In this document: positions 1-5,637 of the stretch, piece by piece
Position numbering within the stretch: the first letter of the stretch is position 1
Layout of the letters: each line of letters starts with the position of its first letter
DNA from: JBBRSC01 sp038245795
Lineage (GTDB): Bacteria > Actinomycetota > Acidimicrobiia > Acidimicrobiales > Microtrichaceae
Assembly: GCA_038245795.1 (NCBI GenBank)
Contig: JBBRSC010000079.1
Location: 1-12,857 of the forward strand
Length of the DNA: 12,857 nucleotides
Reading direction: 5' to 3'
The notes under the pieces: model-generated
Seen by the model: only the letters and a program-made list of their open reading frames with translations
What the model was told of the DNA's origin: nothing
Databases searched by the model: none
Made by a program: the position numbers and the translations under genes

Positions 1-138
1 CGCGCCGACCAGTTCGACCGCCGTCTCGACGATGCGATGCAGAACAGACTCGAGATCCAGATCAGCCACGATCCCCACTGCGGAATCCAACAGGTGTTGG
101 AGCTGCTCGACTCCGGCATGGCTATCCATGGCCGGCAT
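1..138 (-). CDS. DevS/DosS-like GAF sensor histidine kinase, N-terminal fragment (runs off the left edge)
   Basis: Only the first 46 codons are in the window; the gene continues past base 1. The peptide contains LLDSAVGIVADLDLESVLHR followed by IVETAVELVGA. This resembles the entry into the first GAF domain of mycobacterial DevS/DosS (a stretch of the type LDLEATLRAIV...LVDA). In that family the GAF domain binds haem or senses redox/gases, and a C-terminal histidine kinase phosphorylates DevR. It lies 55 bp downstream of the DevR-like gene on the same strand, the same order as devR-devS in mycobacteria. Two in-frame ATGs are possible, at 138 and 129, and neither has a clear ribosome-binding site; 138 is used here. 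The haem ligand and kinase domain are outside the window, so the kinase call rests on this short similarity and on context. Confidence 0.72.
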   Translation of the reverse strand, partial: MPAMDSHAGVEQLQHLLDSAVGIVADLDLESVLHRIVETAVELVGA

Positions 139-152
139 CGTAGGTCTGGTTC

Positions 153-167
153 GCCGCCAGCGGCGGC
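153..167 (-). other. Intercistronic hairpin between devR-like and devS-like genes
   Basis: Perfect 6-bp arms GCCGCC/GGCGGC flank a 3-nt loop. The hairpin lies between the devR-like stop codon and the devS-like start, ending 15 bp before the ATG at 138. No T-run follows, so it is not a canonical terminator. It could affect kinase translation or mRNA processing, or be chance in GC-rich DNA. Confidence 0.3.
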
Positions 168-193
168 TCGATCACGCCAGCGGCCGCACGTCA

Positions 194-838
194 CTACCAC
201 CGGCGTCGTTCGGACAATCGGGCCGCGTATACCGCTGCCTCGGTTCGTCGACTCATGCCCATCTTGTTCAACAGGTTCGACACATAGTTCTTGACGGTCT
301 TCTCGGCGAGCGACATCTCTGCGGCGATCTGGCGATTGGTCATGCCATCGGCGAGGAGAGAAAGAATCCGGACCTCCTGGGGGGTCAGCCACTTGAGGCG
401 TTCGTCCTCCTCGGGGGCGCGACGGATGCGATCGAGCACCTTGGCTGTCACCTGGGGATCGAGCAGCGATTCCCCGGCGGCAACGCGACGAACAGCGTCG
501 ACCAGATCGACGCCCTTGATCTGTTTCAGGACGAAACCCGCTGCCCCTGCCATGATCGCCGCGAACATCGCTTCGTCATCAGGAAACGAGGTCAACATGA
601 TGCAGGCCAGATCTGGGCGAGCGGAGCGCACATCTCTGCAGACCTCGACACCGTTGCCATCGGGCAGCTGCACGTCGAGCACGACCACGTCGGGCGCAAT
701 GGCCAGGATCCGCCCCACAGCTTCTGCTGCGGTGCCAGCTTCGCCGACCACCGAAATGTCGCCTTCCGCCTCGAGAAGATCGCGCACGCCGCGCCGGACA
801 ACCTCGTGGTCGTCCAACAGAAATACCCGAATCGTCAT
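194..838 (-). CDS. devR: DevR/DosR-like NarL/FixJ-family response regulator
   Basis: This 214-aa, two-domain response regulator resembles M. tuberculosis DosR along its length. The receiver domain (about residues 3-120) has the acidic pair D9/D10, phospho-acceptor D55 in VVVLDVQLPDGNG, T83 in MLTSF and K105 in VLKQIKG. The LuxR-type helix-turn-helix (about 148-210) contains LTPQEVRILSLLADGMTNRQ and EKTVKNYVSNLLNKM. K180, K183 and N184 match the DosR residues known to contact DNA (K179, K182, N183), so a DosR-like GGGAC-type operator is expected. Family members form an activating dimer when phosphorylated by DevS/DosT under hypoxia, NO or CO. The gene starts 42 bp after arcB and precedes the devS-like gene, so it is probably co-transcribed with arginine deiminase. 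No good ribosome-binding site precedes the ATG; a 4-residue upstream reading frame overlaps it. Confidence 0.93.
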   Translation of the reverse strand: MTIRVFLLDDHEVVRRGVRDLLEAEGDISVVGEAGTAAEAVGRILAIAPDVVVLDVQLPDGNGVEVCRDVRSARPDLACIMLTSFPDDEAMFAAIMAGAAGFVLKQIKGVDLVDAVRRVAAGESLLDPQVTAKVLDRIRRAPEEDERLKWLTPQEVRILSLLADGMTNRQIAAEMSLAEKTVKNYVSNLLNKMGMSRRTEAAVYAARLSERRRW

Positions 839-880
839 GCAGCCATCATGGTCCCTCGAGGACGACTCGGGTCGACACCG

Positions 881-1882
881 TTACGTGCCGAGCGTGGCGA
901 CCATGACGGCCTTGATCGTGTGGAGCCGATTCTCCGCTTGGTCGAACACGATCGAACGGGCTGATTCGAAGACGTCCTCGGTGACCTCGAGCGCTGTCAA
1001 TCCCGTTCGCTGAAACAGGTCTTCGCCGATCGAGGTGTCGCGATTGTGCAATGCCGGCAGACAGTGCATGAACGACACCCGGGGGTTGCCGGTCAGTGCC
1101 ACCACATCGGCGTTCACCTGATACGGCAGGAGTTCCGCCACACGAACCTCCCAGGTGTCGACGGGCTCGCCCATCGACACCCAGACATCGGTATAGAGGT
1201 AGTCGACGCCGCGGACACCCTCAGCAACATCCTCGGTCACCAGCACGCGCGCACCGGTGTCCTCGGCGATCTTGGTGGCCGTGGCGCGCAGTTCTTCATC
1301 GGGCCAGAGATGTTTCGGCGCGGCGATGCGCACGTCCATCCCCAGCATGGCGCCGGTGATCAACAGGGAGCGAGCGGTGTTGTTCCGGGCATCACCGAGA
1401 TAGCAGTACGCGATCTCATCGAGGTGTTTGGTGCTGTGTTCTCGCATGGTCAACATGTCCGCCAACATCTGGGTCGGATGCCATTCCGTGGTCAGGCCGT
1501 TCCAGACAGGGACACCGGCGTACTGGGCCAGGGTCTCGACGGTCTCCTGAGCGAACCCTCGGTATTCGATCCCATCGAACATCCGCCCGAGCACGCGTGC
1601 CGTGTCCTTCGTGGTCTCCTTCTTGCCCATCTGAGAACCGGACGGATCGAGATAGGTCACATGAGCGCCCTGGTCATGGGCGGCCACCTCGAACGCGCAG
1701 CGGGTGCGAGTGGAGTTCTTCTCGAAGATCAGCGCGATGTTGCGACCCACGAGACACGGACGTTCGTAGCCAGCACGTTTGGCCGCCTTGAGTTGCGCTC
1801 CCATGTCGATGAGGAATCGGAATTCGTCGGGGGTGAAGTCGAGCTCCTTGAGGAAGCTCCGATGACGGAGATTGACGCCCAT
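881..1882 (-). CDS. arcB: Ornithine carbamoyltransferase (catabolic, by context)
   Basis: This 333-aa protein has the usual family length. In the arginine deiminase pathway it runs as citrulline + phosphate to ornithine + carbamoyl phosphate, in the cytoplasm. Visible motifs are the carbamoyl-phosphate loop STRTR (57-61), HPTQ (135-138), the ornithine-side SMG motif (236-238) and HCLP with its active-site cysteine (273-276). The start ATG shares one base with the arcA stop codon (TGATG), which implies translational coupling and supports a catabolic role. Anabolic and catabolic enzymes have very similar sequences, so the direction is inferred from the neighbours (arcA upstream, arcC and an antiporter nearby). 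The DevR-like gene follows 42 bp downstream. Confidence 0.95.
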   Translation of the reverse strand: MGVNLRHRSFLKELDFTPDEFRFLIDMGAQLKAAKRAGYERPCLVGRNIALIFEKNSTRTRCAFEVAAHDQGAHVTYLDPSGSQMGKKETTKDTARVLGRMFDGIEYRGFAQETVETLAQYAGVPVWNGLTTEWHPTQMLADMLTMREHSTKHLDEIAYCYLGDARNNTARSLLITGAMLGMDVRIAAPKHLWPDEELRATATKIAEDTGARVLVTEDVAEGVRGVDYLYTDVWVSMGEPVDTWEVRVAELLPYQVNADVVALTGNPRVSFMHCLPALHNRDTSIGEDLFQRTGLTALEVTEDVFESARSIVFDQAENRLHTIKAVMVATLGT

Positions 1883-3099
1883 CAGGCGTCACGCTCGATC
1901 GGGCACGTCATGCAGTGCGGACCGCCACGGCCCCGCCCGAGTTCGCTGCCCGTCACCGAGATGACCTCGATCCCGTTGCGACGCAACATGGTGTTGGTGG
2001 TGACGTTGCGGTCGTAGCCCATGACCACGCCGGGCGAGACAGCCAGGAAGTTCGTGCCGTCGTCCCACTGTTCACGCTCGGCGGCACGCTCGTCCTCGTC
2101 CGCACGAAGCACACGGACCTTGTCGATCTCGAGGGCTTCGGCGATGGTGGCGAAAAGGTCGCCATTGGGGATGATGTTGCTGTGGCCCGGCTCGTCACCC
2201 GGCGTGAGGGTCCACGACCGCAGGTTCGTGTCCAGGTACGGGTAGGCCACGAAGGTCTCCCGGTCCAACATCGTCATCAGGGTGTCAAGGTGCATGAACG
2301 CATGCGAGCGCGGCAGCTCAACAGCGATCACCTTCGACGCCGCCCCCTTCGCGAACAACGCCGCAGTGAGCATCTCGACCGCCATGGGTGTGGTGCGCTC
2401 ACCCATCCCGATCAGCACGGCGTCGTGACCGAGCACACAGATGTCGCCGCCCTCGATCGAAGCCGGCAGGTGGTCGAGATCGTCACCGCCTAACCACGTT
2501 TCGAAGGTCTCGCCCGCAAACATCGGGTGATAGCGGTAGACCGCCCGCATGTGAAGGGTTTCGCGTTGGCGGGCGACCTTGGCCATCGGGTCGACCGAGA
2601 CGCCGCCGTACACCCAGAACGAGTTGTCGCGGGGGAAGAGATGGTTCGGCAACGGCGTCAACACGAAGTCGTCCGGTTGCAGGGCGTTCCATGTGAGGCT
2701 GCGTACCTGGTGCGGTTCGAGATCGGCTTTGGTCACGCCTCCGACGAGGTAGCGGCCCAACAAAGTCGCATCGGCGGTATCGGCCAGTTCCCGCAGTGGC
2801 TCGACCAAGCCGGGGCCCACCCGCTCGGCTGTGCAGAGGCGATCCAGGAGATAGGTCCGAGCCTCGGGGATCGCAAGAGTCTCGGCGAGAAGCCGATCGA
2901 AATGATGCACGACAACTCCGGCGTTCTGGAGGGATCCGACGAACGCGTCATGTTCCTCCTGTGCCCGCTTGACCCACAAGATGTCATCGAACAGCAGCTC
3001 ATCGACGTTGCTCGGTGTCAGTCGACTGAGTTCGAGGCCGGGACGGTGGACGATGGTCTGGCGCAGTCGGCCAACCTCGGAATGAACGCCGAGTGTCAT
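1882..3099 (-). CDS. arcA: Arginine deiminase
   Basis: This 405-aa enzyme hydrolyses arginine to citrulline and ammonia, the first step of arginine fermentation. Guanidino-modifying-enzyme motifs are intact: FPRD with D158, EGGD with E216/D219, the catalytic base H270 in MHLDTLMTM, and the nucleophile C396 in the C-terminal GGPHCMTCP. The frame is open for about 158 further codons upstream, but that part is low-complexity and crosses the divergent promoter region. I chose the ATG at 3099 because MTLGVHSEVGRLRQTIVHRP is the family's normal N-terminus and a purine-rich AAAGAAG lies just upstream. The stop overlaps the arcB start by one base. It is the first gene of the leftward run arcA-arcB-devR-devS. 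A DosR-box-like element is centred about 108 bp upstream, with a weaker one about 64 bp upstream. Confidence 0.96.
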   Translation of the reverse strand: MTLGVHSEVGRLRQTIVHRPGLELSRLTPSNVDELLFDDILWVKRAQEEHDAFVGSLQNAGVVVHHFDRLLAETLAIPEARTYLLDRLCTAERVGPGLVEPLRELADTADATLLGRYLVGGVTKADLEPHQVRSLTWNALQPDDFVLTPLPNHLFPRDNSFWVYGGVSVDPMAKVARQRETLHMRAVYRYHPMFAGETFETWLGGDDLDHLPASIEGGDICVLGHDAVLIGMGERTTPMAVEMLTAALFAKGAASKVIAVELPRSHAFMHLDTLMTMLDRETFVAYPYLDTNLRSWTLTPGDEPGHSNIIPNGDLFATIAEALEIDKVRVLRADEDERAAEREQWDDGTNFLAVSPGVVMGYDRNVTTNTMLRRNGIEVISVTGSELGRGRGGPHCMTCPIERDA

Positions 3100-3156
3100 G
3101 GGGAACTTCTTTCGTGAGCGTGTCTCCACTCTGCGCGTCGACGGGCGGTTCCTCCA

Positions 3157-3170
3157 GAGTCGAAGGTCCT
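3157..3170 (-). promoter_or_regulatory. Candidate secondary DosR-like box (weak)
   Basis: On the minus strand this reads AGGACCTTCGACTC. It shares the GGACCTT core with the stronger elements and matches 9 of 14 positions of the core of the mycobacterial DosR consensus (GGGACTWWAGTCCC). Its centre is 44 bp from that of the stronger box at 3201-3214. DosR often binds paired boxes, which is why it is listed; alone it would not be convincing. Confidence 0.3.
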
Positions 3171-3200
3171 CAACCCGAACCTCATGGACGTGCCGAATTG

Positions 3201-3214
3201 GTGACCTTGTGCCC
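3201..3214 (+). promoter_or_regulatory. Candidate DosR-like box, arcA/antiporter promoter
   Basis: The element reads GTGACCTTGTGCCC. Extended by two bases (TG) it equals the minus-strand sequence at 8435-8450 in the ATPase/USP divergent promoter except for one base. It matches 9 of 14 positions of the mycobacterial DosR consensus core. The centre lies 42 bp before the antiporter ATG and about 108 bp before the arcA ATG, so one site could serve both directions. A regulator with conserved DosR DNA-contact residues is encoded in the downstream arcA operon. Binding is inferred. Confidence 0.6.
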
Positions 3215-3249
3215 TGCTCGAACCGGGCCAGAACACTCACACTCCACTC

Positions 3250-4704
3250 ATGACAACAACTCTGGAACCACCCGTCACGCCACGCCCCGCGCCGCCGGGG
3301 ACTCCGCCGATCGTGATCGATCCCGCAGCTGGCGGCGACAGTGGAGATCGCTCTCGCGAACTCAGTCTCGGCTCGTCGACGGCGCTGGTCGTTGGCAGCA
3401 TCATCGGGACCGGCGTCTTCACGATGCCAGCCGTGATGGCCGGCGCCGGGACCAGCTCCATCGTCACGTTGGCGGTCATTGCGCTCGGAGCTGTGCTGCT
3501 CGGGGTCCTCTTCGGCCAGCTGACCAGGCGGGTCCCCACCGTCGATGGCGGCCTCTATGCCTATTCGCGGCACGAATTCGGCGACTTCGCCGGCTACCTG
3601 ACGGCCTGGTGCTACTGGATCTCGGCGTGGGCGGGCAACGCCGCCATCGTCGCCTCCTGGGTGCTGTACGTGGAATCCCTGTTCGGCATCACCAACCCCT
3701 CAGCGTGGGTCAGCTTCGGGATTGCGCTGACTGGTTTGTGGATCCCGGCACTCATCAATCTGGCTGGCGTTCGGAAGATGGCGTGGTTCCAGAACATCAC
3801 GGTCGTTCTGAAATTCGTGCCGTTGTTGTTCGTCGGACTCGTCGGTTGGTTCTTCGTGAGTTCCGCCAACTTCGGACCGTTCAACGCCTCGGGTGGCAGC
3901 CTCTACAACGGCATCGGTATTGCGGCCGGGGTGGCGCTGTTCTCATTCATCGGCGTCGAAGTTGCGGGCATTGCGGCCGGACGAGTCAAGAATCCTCGGG
4001 TCAACGTCGGTCGGGCATCGATTCTCGGCACGGCAGCGAGTGGCCTGCTCTACATCGCCGTGACCGCCGTGGTGATGGGTCTCGTCCCTCACGATCAGTT
4101 GGTTGATGATGGAGCGCCGTTCGTTGCCGCCTTCAAGACGATCTTCGACGGAGCTGGCTGGGTCGGGAAGGCCATCGCCCTCGTGGCGGTGATCTCCGGG
4201 ATCGGCGCCCTCAACGGCTGGACGCTCGTCACCGCCGAGATGCCCCGCGCTGCCGCCAAGGACGGGTTGTTCCTCTCGGCCTTCGCGAAGGAGGACAAGA
4301 ACGGCACCCCGTGGTTCGGCATCATTGTGTCGACCATCGTGGCATCGATCCTGATGGGCTGGAGCTACAGCGGTGCCACCGGACTCAAGGTCTTCACCTA
4401 CCTCGTGTACCTGTCCGTCGTGACGGTATCGATCCCCTACTTCTTCTCGGCGTGTGCCCAGCTCAGCTACCTGGTGTCTCGACGCCGGGTGGTGAAGGGA
4501 TGGAACCTCGCCCGCGACCTGGCCGTCGCTGTGACCGGTATTTTCTTCGCCCTCTGGGTCATCTTCGCCGCCGGATACCAGTCGGTGTATCAGGCGCTGC
4601 TGCTGGTGTTGGTGGGCATCCCGCTGTATGCGTTCCTCAAGGCACGCCGTGAGCGGATGGGCCTGGTCGCCGAGCCGGTAGATGTGGTCGAGGTACCCGC
4701 GTGA
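3250..4704 (+). CDS. APC-superfamily basic amino-acid antiporter (AdiC/ArcD-like; probable arginine/ornithine exchanger)
   Basis: This 484-aa inner-membrane protein has about 12 hydrophobic segments after a proline-rich cytoplasmic N-terminus of about 40 residues. Its layout follows AdiC: TM1 GSIIGTGVF (49-57; T54 at the AdiC S26 site), N130 in WAGN (AdiC N101), TM6 FSFIGVE (231-237; F231 at the AdiC W202 site, E237 at E208), and TM8 NGWTLV with W324 (AdiC W293), followed by AAAKDGLF. These are substrate-site and gate residues for arginine in AdiC. Next to arcA/arcB, exchange of external arginine for internal ornithine is the likely role, but arginine/agmatine or another basic amino acid cannot be excluded. 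It is divergent from arcA across a shared promoter region, and its stop overlaps the downstream USP start (GTGA). No Shine-Dalgarno sequence is visible before the ATG. Confidence 0.88.
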   Translation: MTTTLEPPVTPRPAPPGTPPIVIDPAAGGDSGDRSRELSLGSSTALVVGSIIGTGVFTMPAVMAGAGTSSIVTLAVIALGAVLLGVLFGQLTRRVPTVDGGLYAYSRHEFGDFAGYLTAWCYWISAWAGNAAIVASWVLYVESLFGITNPSAWVSFGIALTGLWIPALINLAGVRKMAWFQNITVVLKFVPLLFVGLVGWFFVSSANFGPFNASGGSLYNGIGIAAGVALFSFIGVEVAGIAAGRVKNPRVNVGRASILGTAASGLLYIAVTAVVMGLVPHDQLVDDGAPFVAAFKTIFDGAGWVGKAIALVAVISGIGALNGWTLVTAEMPRAAAKDGLFLSAFAKEDKNGTPWFGIIVSTIVASILMGWSYSGATGLKVFTYLVYLSVVTVSIPYFFSACAQLSYLVSRRRVVKGWNLARDLAVAVTGIFFALWVIFAAGYQSVYQALLLVLVGIPLYAFLKARRERMGLVAEPVDVVEVPA

Positions 4705-5546
4705 CACGAATCGTTGTCGGTCTCCAACAGACCGACAATGCTCGGTCCGCGATGGCTTGGGCCAGCCAGTTCGCCGTCGATGTCGACGGCGAACTGCTGC
4801 TGATCTCAGCCCTCGGACCCGGCCTGCCGGTCCTCATCCCCCAGATCGAGCAGGCCAAAATCGAACGGGCTGCGGCGCTCGAAGAGTGGGTCGCCGCCGG
4901 GGAACCTCTCGAACGCGAGCACACCACCGACTTCGAGTTCGGCGACGCCCGACAGGTCCTCGACGACTACTGCCGACACGAGCACGCCGACCTGCTGGTC
5001 GTCGGACGCCAGGGCTCCGGCGGTCAGCCTGGGCTGCTGCATCTCGGGTCGGTCGTCGAATACCTAGCGCACCATGTGTCGGTGGCACTGGCGGTCATTC
5101 CGCTGGGGGCACCGGCAACCATCCAGAGAATCGTTGTCGGGGTTGACGGCTCCCCGACGAGCCACGACGCTGTTCGTTGGTGTGCCGACGTTGCGCTGGC
5201 GACTGGGGCGTCGGTGGTCGCCGTGCAGGTCCACGAGCCGTATCTCGAGTGGACGTGGGAGGCCGATCCGGACGCGTGGCACACGGCAACCGAGCAGGCC
5301 ATGCGCGACGACCTGGCCGTGGAGCTGACCCGAGCCGGAGTCATATTCGATGCCGTCGCCATGCGCGGAGTGCGGCCGGCCGATGGTCTCCTGAAAGCGG
5401 TCAGCGATCACAACGCCGATCTATTGGTCATCGGGATGCGCGGGTTGGGCGGATTCTCCGGTCTGCGCGCTGGCGGGGTCGCCATTGATGTCTTGCACCA
5501 GGTCGGCGTCCCGCTCGTTCTGGTCCCACCAGTGTCAGGATCATGA
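4701..5546 (+). CDS. Tandem-domain universal stress protein (UspA family), coupled to the antiporter
   Basis: This 281-aa protein has two USP domains, about 1-137 and 141-279. It starts with GTG inside the antiporter's last codons (GTGA overlap), so the two are probably co-translated. The nucleotide-binding signature G-x2-G-x9-G-[S/T] is atypical in both halves. In domain 1, GRQG (102-105) and GS (116-117) are separated by ten residues instead of nine, and the N-terminal DGS motif is absent (GLQQTDN). Domain 2 keeps GVDGS (147-151) and GMRG (245-248) with correct spacing, but has GG (258-259) where G-S/T is usual. ATP binding may therefore be weak or altered. USPs are cytoplasmic stress or energy-status proteins; several M. 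tuberculosis homologues belong to the DosR regulon. The partner is unknown; the antiporter is an attractive guess. Confidence 0.9.
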   Translation: MTRIVVGLQQTDNARSAMAWASQFAVDVDGELLLISALGPGLPVLIPQIEQAKIERAAALEEWVAAGEPLEREHTTDFEFGDARQVLDDYCRHEHADLLVVGRQGSGGQPGLLHLGSVVEYLAHHVSVALAVIPLGAPATIQRIVVGVDGSPTSHDAVRWCADVALATGASVVAVQVHEPYLEWTWEADPDAWHTATEQAMRDDLAVELTRAGVIFDAVAMRGVRPADGLLKAVSDHNADLLVIGMRGLGGFSGLRAGGVAIDVLHQVGVPLVLVPPVSGS

Positions 5547-5553
5547 AATCCAC

Positions 5554-5583
5554 AACTCGCACGCGAGCAACTCGAACGCGAGC
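5554..5583. repeat. Two tandem 15-bp repeats, each a mini-hairpin
   Basis: AACTCGCACGCGAGC at 5554-5568 is followed directly by AACTCGAACGCGAGC at 5569-5583 (14 of 15 identical). Within each copy CTCG and CGAG pair around a 4-nt loop. The repeat starts 8 bp after the USP stop codon, in the gap between two convergent genes. It might stabilise 3' ends or act in termination, but no T-run follows. Confidence 0.5.
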
Positions 5584-5597
5584 GAATCACAGGGCGA

Positions 5598-5614
5598 CGA
5601 CGAGACCATCGTCG
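5598..5614. terminator. Possible weak bidirectional terminator hairpin between convergent genes
   Basis: Perfect 6-bp arms CGACGA/TCGTCG enclose the loop GACCA, between the USP stop (5546) and the ATPase stop (5638). The position suits a shared terminator for converging transcripts. The stem is short and no U-tract is visible in either direction, so this is a tentative call. Confidence 0.3.
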
Positions 5615-5637
5615 GGACCGAACCCGAAGACGCTGCG

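Larger units (their letters stand above)
3100..3249. promoter_or_regulatory. Divergent promoter region between arcA and the amino-acid antiporter
   Basis: This 150-bp intergenic stretch separates the leftward arcA operon from the rightward antiporter-USP operon. It holds a DosR-box-like element at 3201-3214 and a weaker one at 3157-3170. I see no clear -10/-35 pair for either direction. The antiporter ATG lacks a recognisable Shine-Dalgarno sequence, so its mRNA could be leaderless or nearly so. Confidence 0.7.

Noticed and set aside
850..863. GGTCCCTCGAGGAC palindrome upstream of devR as a box
   Set aside because: The half-sites point the opposite way to a GGGAC-GTCCC box, and the symmetric core CCTCGAGG is short.
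32..964. Long plus-strand frame (310 codons)
   Set aside because: It is antisense to the clear DevR-like gene, has no recognisable domain, and reads as a typical GC-rich shadow frame.
1046..2017. Plus-strand frame of 323 codons
   Set aside because: Antisense to arcB and the end of arcA, both of which have intact catalytic motifs.
3100..3573. Upstream extension of arcA to 3573
   Set aside because: It would overlap the antiporter's N-terminus and the promoter region. The added residues are low-complexity and unlike arginine deiminase.
5547..5637. CRISPR-like repeat structure
   Set aside because: There are only two adjacent 15-bp units with no spacers and no cas genes nearby.
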